Source: Vibrio sp. Isolate34 (GTDB lineage: Bacteria > Pseudomonadota > Gammaproteobacteria > Enterobacterales > Vibrionaceae). Taken from it: a stretch of DNA of 64,000 nt. The DNA lies in assembly GCF_022397915.1 (NCBI RefSeq), contig NZ_JAKEUO010000020.1:18419-82418 (forward strand). The letters run 5' to 3'. The number at the start of each line of letters is the position of its first letter. The stretch's first letter is position 1. Both the position numbers and the translations under genes were made by a program. Shown here in pieces: positions 52,437-61,268 of this stretch. Below the pieces are notes generated by a model. The model ran no database searches. It saw only the letters and a program-made list of their open reading frames with translations, and was not told the origin of the DNA.

Positions 52437-53777
52437 ATGTCTGAGATGACTCCTCGCGAAATTGTTCACGAACTCAATCGCCACATTATCGGCCAAGACA
52501 ACGCTAAGCGTTCAGTGGCTATCGCACTGCGTAACCGCTGGCGTCGTATGCAGCTTGAAGAAAGCCTGCGTGTTGAGGTATCACCAAAAAACATCCTGAT
52601 GATCGGCCCAACTGGTGTTGGTAAGACAGAAATTGCTCGTCGCTTAGCGAAACTAGCAAACGCGCCGTTCATCAAGGTAGAAGCGACTAAGTTCACCGAA
52701 GTGGGCTACGTGGGCAAAGAAGTTGAAACCATCATCCGTGACCTAACGGACGTTGCGATCAAGATGACGCACCAACAAGCGATGGAAAAAGTACAGTACC
52801 GCGCTGAAGAACAGGCTGAAGAACGTATTCTTGATGCCCTACTGCCACCAGCACGCGATGCTTGGGGTCAGAACGAGCAATCAAACGAAGATGCTACCTC
52901 TTCAAACACTCGTCAGATTTTCCGCAAGAAACTGCGCGAAGGTAAGCTAGACGACAAAGAGATCGAAGTTGATGTAGCCGCACCGCAAATGGGCGTTGAA
53001 ATCATGTCACCTCCTGGCATGGAAGAGATGACCAACCAGCTGCAAGGCATGTTCCAAAACCTAGCGGGCGACACCAAGAAAAAGCGTAAGATGAAAATCA
53101 AAGACGCATTCAAAGCACTGACTGAAGAAGAAGCTTCGAAGCTTGTGAACCAGGAAGAGCTAAAAGAGAACGCGATCTTCAACGCTGAAAACAATGGCAT
53201 CGTATTCATCGATGAGATCGACAAAATCTGTAAGCGTGGCGACAGTTCAGGCCCAGACGTATCTCGTGAAGGTGTTCAACGTGACCTACTGCCTCTTATC
53301 GAAGGCAGCACTGTATCAACTAAGCACGGCATGGTGAAAACGGACCACATCTTGTTTATCACATCAGGTGCATTCCAAGTGGCTAAGCCATCTGACCTGA
53401 TCCCTGAGCTACAAGGTCGTCTGCCAATTCGTGTAGAACTTGAAGCGCTTTCAGCGAATGACTTCAAACGTATCCTGACTGAACCAAAAGCATCTCTGAC
53501 TGAGCAATACATTGCCCTGATGAAAACAGAAGATGTGAGCATTGAGTTTACTGAAGACGGCATCAACCAGATCGCTGATGCAGCATGGCGTGTCAACGAA
53601 ACCACTGAGAACATCGGTGCACGTCGTCTACACACTGTGATGGAACGTTTGATGGATGAGATTTCATTCGATGCAACAGACAAAGCTGGTAGCACGCTAA
53701 TGATCGATGAAGCTTACGTAAACTCGAAGCTTGGTGAATTCGTTGAAGACGAAGACCTAAGCCGCTTCATCCTGTAG
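52437..53777 (+). CDS. hslU: HslU unfoldase ATPase
   Basis: AAA+ (ClpX-type) unfoldase that feeds substrates to HslV. The 446 residues show Walker A MIGPTGVGKTEIARR (about 56-70), the pore loop in TEVGYVGKEVE (about 85-95), an inserted I domain (about 110-240) and Walker B IVFIDEIDKI (about 261-270). The C-terminus ends DLSRFIL; its extreme tail docks into HslV. AAGGAAAAACC precedes the ATG. Confidence 0.98.
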   Translation: MSEMTPREIVHELNRHIIGQDNAKRSVAIALRNRWRRMQLEESLRVEVSPKNILMIGPTGVGKTEIARRLAKLANAPFIKVEATKFTEVGYVGKEVETIIRDLTDVAIKMTHQQAMEKVQYRAEEQAEERILDALLPPARDAWGQNEQSNEDATSSNTRQIFRKKLREGKLDDKEIEVDVAAPQMGVEIMSPPGMEEMTNQLQGMFQNLAGDTKKKRKMKIKDAFKALTEEEASKLVNQEELKENAIFNAENNGIVFIDEIDKICKRGDSSGPDVSREGVQRDLLPLIEGSTVSTKHGMVKTDHILFITSGAFQVAKPSDLIPELQGRLPIRVELEALSANDFKRILTEPKASLTEQYIALMKTEDVSIEFTEDGINQIADAAWRVNETTENIGARRLHTVMERLMDEISFDATDKAGSTLMIDEAYVNSKLGEFVEDEDLSRFIL

Positions 53778-53836
53778 CACACGAAACTCCAACTTATTGC
53801 TCTATCTCAAAGAAATAGCAGCTAATAAGCGAATTC

Positions 53837-53862
53837 AAGGCCCACTTTCGAGTGGGCTTTTT
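53837..53862 (+). terminator. Terminator of hslVU
   Basis: AAGGCCCACT pairs with AGTGGGCTTT (one G-T pair) around a TTCG tetraloop, then TTATTA. Confidence 0.88.
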
Positions 53863-53966
53863 ATTACCTGAAAAATGGGCGTATACTCAAATCACTGCAT
53901 GAAACCAATACTTACAATATAGGCGCCCAGCTAATCAAGGTGTCCTTACAACGAAATAGACCTACG

Positions 53967-54884
53967 ATGAAACAATCTCTACTGATTTGGCTTGATGCCG
54001 CACGACCGAAAACTCTGCCTCTCGCACTCGTCTCTATTCTTACAGGAAGTAGTTTAGCGTTCGCCAGCGATCAGTTTTCTTTATCGATAGCACTACTGGC
54101 TTTTTTAACCGCCACCCTATTACAGATTCTGTCGAACCTAGCCAACGACTACGGGGATGCAGTAAAAGGCACCGACAACGAAAGCCGTCTGGGTCCAACA
54201 CGTGCAATGCAGTCTGGCGCGGTCACCGCTAAAACCATGAAGCAAGCCATTATCCTCAACATCGTGTTTACCATGATTGCTGGGCTGATTCTGATTTTTC
54301 ATGCGCTGACCTCAATTGAAAGTATCTTATCTTTCATCGCATTAGGCGTATTAGCGATTGTGGCAGCCATTGCTTACACCGTGGGTAATAAGCCTTATGG
54401 TTACATTGGTCTTGGCGACTTATCGGTATTTATCTTCTTTGGTTTGTTAGGTGTATCGGGGACTTACTTCCTACACACAGGTCATGTTGAACCAAGCCTG
54501 TTCCTTCCGGCATTAGGCTGTGGCTTGATGGCGGTTGCGGTACTTAATATCAACAACATGCGCGACATTGAAAACGACAGTGAATGTGGCAAACGCACCA
54601 TGGCGGTTCGCCTTGGCCAACGTAAAGCCAAACACTACCACTTTGCGCTGCTTGGATTAGCCCTAGTCTCTTTTGCTATTTACCTACTGATTCAAGAAAA
54701 GCCAGTCTGGATCAGCCTGCCGTTTTTACTGAGCATTGTTATTGTCTACAAGCATGGCAAGGCGGTTTGGGAAACAGAGAAACCCGCACAGATCGCGCCA
54801 ATGATGCCTGTGATTGTGAAATGCTCATTGGTCACTAACCTATTGTTTGCAGGGGTTGTCGTAGCTCAAACTCTATTGAGTTAA
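53967..54884 (+). CDS. menA: 1,4-dihydroxy-2-naphthoate octaprenyltransferase
   Basis: Attaches the polyprenyl tail in menaquinone synthesis. Membrane protein of the UbiA family: 305 residues with eight or nine hydrophobic helices and the first prenyl-diphosphate metal motif NLANDYGDAVKGTDN (about 57-71); the second aspartate-rich motif is INNMRDIENDSECGKRT (about 196-212). The ATG at 53967 gives the usual length and family start near ARPKTLPLAL; a GTG at 53940 is possible but not supported. Flanked by hslU and rraA as in E. coli. Confidence 0.93.
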   Translation: MKQSLLIWLDAARPKTLPLALVSILTGSSLAFASDQFSLSIALLAFLTATLLQILSNLANDYGDAVKGTDNESRLGPTRAMQSGAVTAKTMKQAIILNIVFTMIAGLILIFHALTSIESILSFIALGVLAIVAAIAYTVGNKPYGYIGLGDLSVFIFFGLLGVSGTYFLHTGHVEPSLFLPALGCGLMAVAVLNINNMRDIENDSECGKRTMAVRLGQRKAKHYHFALLGLALVSFAIYLLIQEKPVWISLPFLLSIVIVYKHGKAVWETEKPAQIAPMMPVIVKCSLVTNLLFAGVVVAQTLLS

Positions 54885-54957
54885 TTGAGACTAATCATTG
54901 CAAAGGGATCAAGCACCGATATACTCAAAGTAAGCTCATTGTTCAAAAGGTATACTA

Positions 54958-55473
54958 ATGGAATACAACACTTCAGCACTGTGCGACATATATTTGGATC
55001 AAGTTGATGTCGTGGAGCCAATGTTCAGCAACTTCGGTGGACGTGCATCCTTCGCAGGACAGATCACGACATTAAAGTGCTTTGAAGACAACGCCTTGAT
55101 TCGCTCGGTATTAGAGCAAGATGGTCTAGGACGTGTGTTGTTAATCGATGGCGGCGGCTCACTGCGTAAAGCGCTGATCGACGCTGAGATGGCCTTACTT
55201 GCCGAAGACAATGAGTGGGAAGGGATTGTGGTTTACGGCTGCGTTCGCGAAGTCGATGAACTTGAAGACATGAACCTAGGCATCCAAGCCCTAGCTTCAA
55301 TTCCGGTTGGTGCAAGCCAAGAAGGTGTCGGTGAGATAGACGTACCAGTGAATTTTGGCAGCGTAACCTTCTTACCGGAAGATTACCTCTACGCCGATAA
55401 CACGGGCATTATTCTTTCTGCCGAACCTCTAGATGTAGAACTGGATCTGGATGTTGAAGAAGAGGTCGAGTAA
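54958..55473 (+). CDS. rraA: Ribonuclease E activity regulator RraA
   Basis: Binds RNase E and dampens mRNA turnover; the trimeric ring resembles a methyltransferase-like aldolase but is not catalytic in E. coli. The 171 residues (E. coli 161) show TSALCDIYLDQVDVVEPMF, FGGRASFAGQITTLKC, LIDGGGSLRKALIDAEMA (about 63-80) and VYGCVREVDEL. The C-terminus is unusually acidic (LDVELDLDVEEEVE). It follows menA as in enterobacteria. Confidence 0.95.
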   Translation: MEYNTSALCDIYLDQVDVVEPMFSNFGGRASFAGQITTLKCFEDNALIRSVLEQDGLGRVLLIDGGGSLRKALIDAEMALLAEDNEWEGIVVYGCVREVDELEDMNLGIQALASIPVGASQEGVGEIDVPVNFGSVTFLPEDYLYADNTGIILSAEPLDVELDLDVEEEVE

Positions 55474-55516
55474 CTCACTCGGCTTTGAATACTAAAAAAG
55501 CTTATGAATACAAACA

Positions 55517-55550
55517 AAAACGCCCGCTACTGAGTAGCGGGCGTTTTTTA
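55517..55550. terminator. Bidirectional terminator between rraA and zapB
   Basis: CGCCCGCTACT pairs with AGTAGCGGGCG around one base and is flanked by A and T runs. It serves both convergent genes. Confidence 0.95.
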
Positions 55551-55565
55551 AATCTGAAGAGTCAA

Positions 55566-55808
55566 TTACTCTACTTCATCCATTTTACCTAGAAGGTTAC
55601 GGATGCGATCTTGCCATGCTGAATGCTCTTCTTGCATCTGCTGAGTTTTTTGCTCTAGCTCATGGCGGCTTGCTTTAAGCTCACTAGCTTCTGTTGCTAG
55701 TGCTTGTTTCTCTTCTTTAAGCTCTTCCACTTCCATTTGAAGAAGTGCAATTGTATCTACTGCTGTTTGAATTTTTGCTTCTAGCTGCTCTAGTACTTCA
55801 AAAGACAT
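55566..55808 (-). CDS. zapB: Cell division factor ZapB
   Basis: Small, abundant coiled-coil protein that stabilises the Z ring through ZapA and links it to MatP. The 80 residues (E. coli 81) are almost entirely heptad-repeat coiled coil (from SFEVLEQLEAKIQTAVD to IRNLLGKMDEVE) with no other domain. It sits between rraA and glpX on the opposite strand, exactly as in enterobacteria. Confidence 0.95.
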   Translation of the reverse strand: MSFEVLEQLEAKIQTAVDTIALLQMEVEELKEEKQALATEASELKASRHELEQKTQQMQEEHSAWQDRIRNLLGKMDEVE

Positions 55809-56133
55809 TCTGGCCTACCTTTAGTTTATCCGTTTGATGGTGAAGGTTCACTCCACTTATTTCCCCATTCTACTCAGCAGAGCAAGGATAAACACTCAAT
55901 ATATTCGATATTTTGCGCCATTCGATGAAAAAAACAGCGCTTTTTACCGAATATTGACGTGAATGATTACTGCCACAACGGCAAACCAATTATTTTGATG
56001 AATATTAGCGGTTTTCCACTGCAAATTGATCGAGAGCAATCCCGAAAAAACAAAAAGGCAAACGTTTCCTTTTGGATATGGTAAAATTCGCCGCGAAATT
56101 TCTATTCCCCCCTTTGAAAATTTTGGAGTCCGC

Positions 56134-57141
56134 ATGAAACGCGATTTAGCAATGTCATTCTCTCGTGTCACAGAAGGTGCAGCATTAGCTGGTTACAAGT
56201 GGCTTGGCCGTGGCGATAAAAACGCTGCAGATGGCGCTGCTGTAGAAGTCATGCGTAGCCTACTTAACAAAACCGAAATTAGCGGTGAGATTGTTATTGG
56301 CGAAGGTGAAATCGATGATGCACCTATGCTATACATCGGCGAAAACGTAGGTGTGGGCGGCGACGCTGTCGACATCGCCGTAGACCCAATTGAAGGGACA
56401 CGCATGACAGCAATGGGCCAATCAAATGCATTGGCTGTATTGGCTGCAGGCGAAAAAGGCAGCTTCCTTAAAGCGCCTGATATGTACATGGAAAAGCTAG
56501 TTGTAGGCCCTGGCGCTAAAGGCGTTATTGACCTAGAACTGCCACTGAAAGAAAACCTAGAAAACATTGCTAAGGCTCTGGGCAAAACACTGGATACACT
56601 GGTTGTAACAACACTGGCTAAACCACGTCATGATCAAGTTATCGCCGACATGCAAGCAATGGGCGTTCGTGTATTCGCAGTGCCAGATGGTGATGTTGCG
56701 GCTTCTATCCTAACCTGTATGCCAGACAGCGAAGTAGACGTCATGTACTGCATCGGCGGCGCACCTGAAGGTGTGGTTTCTGCTGCTGTTATTCGTGCAC
56801 TTGACGGTGACATGCACGGTCGTCTTCTTCCTCGTCACGAAGTAAAAGGCGACACAGAAGAGAACCGCAAACACGGTGAACTTGAACTAGAGCGTTGTGC
56901 TGAAATGGGCGTAACCGCTGGTATCGTGTTGAAGATGGAAGACATGGCTCGCAGCGACAACGTTGTATTCTCAGCAACAGGCATCACTAAGGGTGACCTG
57001 CTAGAAGGCATTTCTCGTCAAGGCAATATCGCGACAACAGAAACGCTACTTATCCGTGGCCGCTGCCGCACGATTCGCCGCATCAAATCAATCCACTACC
57101 TAGAGCGTAAAGATCCTGAAGTAGTGGGTCACATCCTGTAA
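56134..57141 (+). CDS. glpX: Class II fructose-1,6-bisphosphatase GlpX
   Basis: Gluconeogenic phosphatase of the lithium-sensitive type. The 335 residues (E. coli 336) have metal sites in GEGEIDDAPML (about 56-66) and AVDPIEGTRMTAMGQSN (about 83-99), with GGAPEGVVSAA (about 208-218) later. The ATG at 56134 is the family start (MKRDLAMSFSRVTEGAAL) and has GGAG upstream; the longer frame from 56026 is rejected. It is not linked to glpFK here. Confidence 0.97.
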   Translation: MKRDLAMSFSRVTEGAALAGYKWLGRGDKNAADGAAVEVMRSLLNKTEISGEIVIGEGEIDDAPMLYIGENVGVGGDAVDIAVDPIEGTRMTAMGQSNALAVLAAGEKGSFLKAPDMYMEKLVVGPGAKGVIDLELPLKENLENIAKALGKTLDTLVVTTLAKPRHDQVIADMQAMGVRVFAVPDGDVAASILTCMPDSEVDVMYCIGGAPEGVVSAAVIRALDGDMHGRLLPRHEVKGDTEENRKHGELELERCAEMGVTAGIVLKMEDMARSDNVVFSATGITKGDLLEGISRQGNIATTETLLIRGRCRTIRRIKSIHYLERKDPEVVGHIL

Positions 57142-57168
57142 ACCTAAACTAGGTTAAACAGAACAGAC

Positions 57169-57200
57169 AAAGGCTGATACTTGGTATCGGCCTTTTGTTT
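57169..57200 (+). terminator. Terminator of glpX
   Basis: AAAGGCTGATAC pairs with GTATCGGCCTTT around a short TTG loop, followed by TGTTTT. Confidence 0.88.
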
Positions 57201-57323
57201 TATTGGCTCAAGACAATCGCGCCCTGCTTTCTGTCCAAAGCGTAAATTACGGTCAATATAGTAAATGGTTTGCTTTATAAACACCTTGCCTCATAATAGT
57301 AAGGTTCATGAGGTAGGGATAGT

Positions 57324-57950
57324 ATGAAAACAAGCGACAAAATCTTACAGACCATTAAGCGTCAAGGCGCGGTAACCGCGAAACAACTGTCAGAAGAATT
57401 TGGCATGACGACAATGGGTGCAAGGCAGCATCTGCAAAGTCTGGAAGATGATGGCATTCTTGCGTTTCATGACGTGAAAGTAAAAGTGGGTCGCCCGACT
57501 CGTCATTGGTCCCTTACTCAACACGGCCACGGTCAGTTTTCAGACCGACATGGTGAACTGACGATTCAAGTCATTGATGCGGTCGAGAACCTGTTTGGTA
57601 AAGAAGGGCTCGCAAAGGTCGCAGCCGAACGTGAACAGCACACCCTCAAGCAATATCAATCTGCCCTATCTGGCTGCAATGACCTGATCAGTAAACTTGA
57701 AAAGCTCACTCAACTTCGTGAAGAAGAGGGGTACATGGCAGAACTTCAAGAGCATGACGATCATTACATTTTTATCGAAAACCACTGCCCTATCTGCAAG
57801 GCGGCGACTCGCTGCCCTAGCCTATGCCAGTCAGAGCTCAATGTTTTCACAGAGCTGCTCAAAGACGAGTGCCACGTAAGCCGCACTGAGCACATTATTG
57901 CTGGCGAGCGACGTTGCACTTACACGTTAACACCCACGCCTTCATCGTAA
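57324..57950 (+). CDS. SufR-like winged-helix regulator with cysteine cluster
   Basis: A 208-residue transcription factor. The N-terminal winged helix covers about 1-70 (KQLSEEFGMTTMGARQHLQS; wing KVGRPTRHWSLT). A helical middle (about 75-145) is followed by a cysteine cluster HCPICKAATRCPSLCQSEL (about 153-171). SufR-type regulators hold an Fe-S cluster through cysteines in this place and sense iron or redox state. A second group is at KDECHVSRTEH and RRCTY. Cluster binding is an inference. No suf or isc genes are near. AGGTAGGG precedes the ATG. Confidence 0.72.
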   Translation: MKTSDKILQTIKRQGAVTAKQLSEEFGMTTMGARQHLQSLEDDGILAFHDVKVKVGRPTRHWSLTQHGHGQFSDRHGELTIQVIDAVENLFGKEGLAKVAAEREQHTLKQYQSALSGCNDLISKLEKLTQLREEEGYMAELQEHDDHYIFIENHCPICKAATRCPSLCQSELNVFTELLKDECHVSRTEHIIAGERRCTYTLTPTPSS

Positions 57951-58087
57951 TTCCAAGCAGCTAAAGCTTCGCGCTAAGCCACTGATCTCGTCTCAATATT
58001 GAGAAAACCCCAATAGAACAAAATTTGTACAGAATTCTTTCTTAAGCTTAAAGCATATGAAACATGCTTAATGCTAAGGAAGGAATG

Positions 58088-58435
58088 ATGGCACATCCAC
58101 AACCTGATCAAAAACTGCCACCCTTTGATGAACTTGTCCAACTCGCGAAAAGCGATCCTAAAGCATTCAATCAATTCAAACACGAGATGTGCGAACAGAT
58201 GATTTGTTCGGCTTCTGAAACCATGCAAGACAGACTCCGCGCTCAGCAAAGCCACATCGACTTAGTGGTTAGCCGTTGTAAGAATCCGCACCATGCCAAT
58301 GTCGTACTTATGCAGGAGTTGCGCTGTCAGGTCTGTAAGTTCCAAGACGCACTCGAAGGCCGCTGCGGTTTTGAAGATACTCTACCAGAAAATGTGGTGC
58401 CTTTTAGACCCAATACAGAGCCGAAAATGTATTAA
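58088..58435 (+). CDS. DUF3135 domain protein
   Basis: A 115-residue soluble protein of a family limited to marine gammaproteobacteria. Visible landmarks are LPPFDELVQLAKSDPKAF (about 11-28) and five cysteines, including CQVC (about 88-91). No known fold or function was recognised. Two adjacent ATGs occur at 58085 and 58088; the AAGGAAGGA just upstream is better spaced for the second. It ends near a terminator shared with the convergent DUF805 gene. Confidence 0.75.
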   Translation: MAHPQPDQKLPPFDELVQLAKSDPKAFNQFKHEMCEQMICSASETMQDRLRAQQSHIDLVVSRCKNPHHANVVLMQELRCQVCKFQDALEGRCGFEDTLPENVVPFRPNTEPKMY

Positions 58436-58489
58436 AGCGGATACAAGTTAACAGCAGACACACGTGATAAACAGACTGTTATAAAACAA

Positions 58490-58514
58490 AAAAGGGAGCG
58501 CAATGCTCCCTTTT
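58490..58514. terminator. Bidirectional terminator between the DUF3135 and DUF805 genes
   Basis: AAAAGGGAGC pairs with GCTCCCTTTT around five bases. Confidence 0.92.
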
Positions 58515-58534
58515 GTTCATTCATCATTCCGCGA

Positions 58535-58957
58535 TTACACCGGATCTTCGCCGTAATCATTGCGACCTTCAGTGCCTTTCATCAAGCCACATTCAATCAG
58601 AATCCATAAGCCACACACTAATGCTGCAACGGTTGCCACCATATGAACTGGCGATACCGACTCTGTTGTCGTCGCAGCCATTGGTGAAGCCAAACGACCT
58701 AACACCAGCGGCACATTCAACAGTAACCAGTAGTTCGATTTGTTACGGTCGTGCCAGCGCTTGGCGGTTACCGCAAGATCTGGGATAACTAGCATCAGTA
58801 GGAAGATTGGTAATAGAATGTAAGAGTACGCTGGGAACAAAGCCGAAATGCCAGAAGCAAAACCAGTAATCGCAATGTAGTAGAAAATGTTCCACGCCCA
58901 GTAAGTCTTACGACCAATTCTCCCTTTGAAAGAGAGCAGTAAATCTTTCATCGACAT
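58535..58957 (-). CDS. DUF805 inner-membrane protein
   Basis: A 140-residue membrane protein with the DUF805 signature: N-terminal FKGRIGRKTYWAWNIF (about 9-24), then hydrophobic helices (about 25-41, 46-60, 75-88, 103-124) and the basic loop AVTAKRWHDRNKSNYW (about 62-77). The C-terminus is polar (GTEGRNDYGEDP), matching the family end. Relatives include E. coli YhaH/YhaI, whose role is unknown. It stands alone. Confidence 0.87.
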   Translation of the reverse strand: MSMKDLLLSFKGRIGRKTYWAWNIFYYIAITGFASGISALFPAYSYILLPIFLLMLVIPDLAVTAKRWHDRNKSNYWLLLNVPLVLGRLASPMAATTTESVSPVHMVATVAALVCGLWILIECGLMKGTEGRNDYGEDPV

Positions 58958-59034
58958 CTAAAAATACTCAAAAAATTAATACGCTACCAAAAAGTTAGCA
59001 GCAAATTGCTCGTTAATCACTTTTATTAAGCTAA

Positions 59035-59382
59035 TCAGTTAATCACTTTCTGAAAGCAGCTTTTGTCCATATCTCTTATGTTCACCGTTAGGCTGCGGAT
59101 ATGGCTCGCCTGTTCTTGTAAGGTTTGCATTAACGAACGCGACAGTTCTCTTTTCTGTTCTTCGGTACGTCCTGAAAGTAACTCGAAGCTAATGTGAATA
59201 AAATCCACACTGTCTTCTTCATCACCGACTAGCCAGTTATGACAACGCAGTGAACGCGACTTCACAGAAGGCACATCAAACAAGCCACAGTTTAATGCAA
59301 CTTTATGAAGATCTTCTAGTAAACCTTGGATATTCACTCGCTCGTCCACTGAATTTGAGTACTCTAGAACTAGATTCGGCAT
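59035..59382 (-). CDS. 5-carboxymethyl-2-hydroxymuconate isomerase family protein
   Basis: A 115-residue member of the CHMI/HpaF fold (tautomerase superfamily). The N-terminus MPNLVLEYSNSVDE leaves a terminal proline after methionine removal, the catalytic base of this superfamily. HNWLVGDEEDSVDFIHISFE (about 48-67) and LLSGRTEEQKRELS (about 68-81) are typical. No other homoprotocatechuate degradation gene is nearby, so the actual substrate is uncertain and the name reflects family only. Confidence 0.8.
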   Translation of the reverse strand: MPNLVLEYSNSVDERVNIQGLLEDLHKVALNCGLFDVPSVKSRSLRCHNWLVGDEEDSVDFIHISFELLSGRTEEQKRELSRSLMQTLQEQASHIRSLTVNIRDMDKSCFQKVIN

Positions 59383-59631
59383 TATTACTTCCTATTGTTA
59401 ACGCAATCGTTTGTCCCTTAATACCAACTAACGATGAAAAATCCGAGAAGTTAGCTATTATTCTGTCTGCCGGATCACTGATATATGCTCAAAATCTACT
59501 CTGACCATTGAGTAAGATCCAAGAAAGTCATGACCACAGTCATGATCTGTTGATATTAATCTGTTATATTATTTCGTAATAAAGTTTACTTTTTTACATT
59601 CGATTTATTTAAATACTTTGGAGATATTCCT

Positions 59632-60402
59632 ATGCGTCATCCTGTAGTTATGGGTAACTGGAAACTAAACGGCAGCAAAGAAATGGTTGTTGATCTACTA
59701 AACGGTCTTAACGCTGAACTTGAAGGCGTAACAGGCGTAGACGTAGCAGTTGCTCCACCAGCACTTTTCGTTGATCTAGCAGAGCGTACGCTTACTGAAG
59801 CGGGCAGCGCGATCATCCTAGGTGCTCAAAACTCTGACCTAAACAACAGCGGTGCATTCACTGGCGACATGTCTCCAGCAATGCTTAAAGAGTTCGGCGC
59901 ATCTCACATCATCATCGGTCACTCTGAGCGTCGTGAATATCACAACGAATCAGACGAGTTCGTAGCTAAGAAATTCGCATTCCTAAAAGAGAACGGCCTA
60001 ACTCCAGTTCTTTGTATCGGTGAATCTGAAGCACAAAACGAAGCAGGCGAAACTGTTGCAGTATGTGCACGTCAACTTGACGCTGTTATCAACACTCAAG
60101 GTGTTGAAGCTCTTGAAGGCGCTATCATCGCTTACGAACCAATCTGGGCAATCGGTACTGGTAAAGCAGCTACAGCTGAAGATGCGCAACGCATCCACGC
60201 TCAAATCCGTGCACACATCGCAGAGAAATCTGAAGAAGTTGCTAAGAAAGTTGTTATCCAATACGGCGGTTCTGTTAAGCCAGACAACGCAGCAGCTTAC
60301 TTTGCACAACCAGACATCGACGGTGCTCTAGTTGGCGGCGCAGCTCTTGACGCGAAAAGTTTCGCAGCTATCGCTAAAGCAGCAGCTGAAGCAAAAGCTT
60401 AA
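59632..60402 (+). CDS. tpiA: Triosephosphate isomerase
   Basis: Interconverts dihydroxyacetone phosphate and glyceraldehyde 3-phosphate. The 256 residues show the substrate lysine in MGNWKLNGS (about 7-15), the catalytic histidine in IIGHSERREY (about 94-103), the catalytic glutamate in IIAYEPIWAIGTGKA (about 164-178), and the phosphate loops YGGSVKPDN and GALVGGAALD. Strong codon bias fits high expression. GGAG precedes the ATG. Upstream (59527-59545) GTCATGA occurs twice, twelve bases apart, possibly an operator. Confidence 0.98.
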   Translation: MRHPVVMGNWKLNGSKEMVVDLLNGLNAELEGVTGVDVAVAPPALFVDLAERTLTEAGSAIILGAQNSDLNNSGAFTGDMSPAMLKEFGASHIIIGHSERREYHNESDEFVAKKFAFLKENGLTPVLCIGESEAQNEAGETVAVCARQLDAVINTQGVEALEGAIIAYEPIWAIGTGKAATAEDAQRIHAQIRAHIAEKSEEVAKKVVIQYGGSVKPDNAAAYFAQPDIDGALVGGAALDAKSFAAIAKAAAEAKA

Positions 60403-60429
60403 TTTAAACTTCACCGTTTAAATTGAATG

Positions 60430-60456
60430 AAAGGTCAACTTAGGTTGGCCTTTTTT
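60430..60456 (+). terminator. Terminator of tpiA
   Basis: AAGGTCAAC pairs with GTTGGCCTT (one G-T pair) around TTAG, then a T run. Confidence 0.88.
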
Positions 60457-60544
60457 GATCTCGCTCGAACACCACCCTCTTCTGCCTCTCTTTTGTCACC
60501 AGCTCTTCGTAACTTAATAACACTTCTATTCATTGGACTGCGTT

Positions 60545-60898
60545 ATGAAGACTTATACACGACCTCAGCTCAACACATTTCGCAAAACACTCCGAAACAA
60601 CATGCCTCAACCAGAACGCAAACTATGGTTTTATATAAGAAGAAAGCAGCTTGGCGTAAAATTTAGAAGACAACATAGCATTGAAAAATACATCGTAGAT
60701 TTCTTCTGCTGCGAACTAAAGCTCTCCATTGAAATAGATGGTAATAGCCACTTCTCAGAACAAGCACAAGCTTACGATCATCAGCGCACACGAGACTTAA
60801 ACAAACTTGGAATCAAGATGCTTCGCTTTACCAATAATGAGGTTAATCAGAACCTTGAGGAAGTTTTGGTGAAAATCATGAATTCAATCCCCAAATAA
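60545..60898 (+). CDS. DUF559 restriction-endonuclease-like protein
   Basis: A 117-residue protein with the Vsr/very-short-patch-like nuclease fold of DUF559. Landmarks are MPQPERKLWFYIRRKQLGVKFRRQ (start about 20; first motif ERKLW), YIVDFFC (about 50-56), the catalytic-type EIDGNSHF (about 64-71) and LGIKMLRFTNNEV (about 87-99). The ATG at 60545 is used; a TTG four codons earlier is possible. The gene is isolated between tpiA and pfkA, is more AT-rich than its neighbours and is followed by palindromic repeats, so it looks acquired. The role of solo DUF559 proteins is not established. Confidence 0.82.
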   Translation: MKTYTRPQLNTFRKTLRNNMPQPERKLWFYIRRKQLGVKFRRQHSIEKYIVDFFCCELKLSIEIDGNSHFSEQAQAYDHQRTRDLNKLGIKMLRFTNNEVNQNLEEVLVKIMNSIPK

Positions 60899-60913
60899 AA
60901 TTCCATATACACA

Positions 60914-61177
60914 TCCCCCTCTAACTCCCCCTTATTTTAACATTCCCGATTACCCTACCGATCTAGGATAAAGGGGGAGAACTTTCTTTGTTCACTGAGA
61001 TTTCTTGGCTAACTGAGACCATAAAATGTTCCATGAATCGCGAATTGGAAAGCTTACCCTGATAGATAGAATTTGTTGTAGGCGGTATATGTTCCAACAA
61101 CTACGGAACTGTTCCTCCCCTTTCCAAATAAAGCTAAAGGGATCTGTAAACCTGACTAAAGGGAAGGCTAGGAGGGG
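60914..61177. repeat. Inverted pair of palindromic units after the DUF559 gene
   Basis: Unit A (about 60914-60982) begins CCCCCTCTAACTCCCCC and ends GGATAAAGGGGGAGAAC; CTCCCCCTTAT (60925-60935) pairs with ATAAAGGGGGAG (60968-60979). Unit B (about 61110-61177), read on the minus strand, begins CCCCTCCTAGCCTTCCC and ends GGAAAGGGGAGGAAC, the same architecture in opposite orientation. About 127 bp lie between, with a small GTTCC/GGAAC stem at 61091-61109. No reading frame is present. MITE- or REP-like DNA; family unknown. Confidence 0.6.
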
Positions 61178-61211
61178 ATTTTAGAATTAATCAAAAGAAC
61201 GGTAGGTATAA

Positions 61212-61239
61212 AAAAACCGCTGATAAATCAGCGGTTTTT
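61212..61239 (-). terminator. Terminator of pfkA
   Basis: AAAAACCGCTGA pairs with TCAGCGGTTTTT around TAAA. It lies just past the pfkA stop. Confidence 0.92.
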
Positions 61240-61268
61240 AAATTCTTTAAGCTAACGCTAAGCGTAGC

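Noticed and set aside
60427..60666. 79-codon frame between tpiA and the DUF559 gene
   Set aside because: It begins in the tpiA terminator and overlaps the DUF559 frame; its composition is not protein-like.
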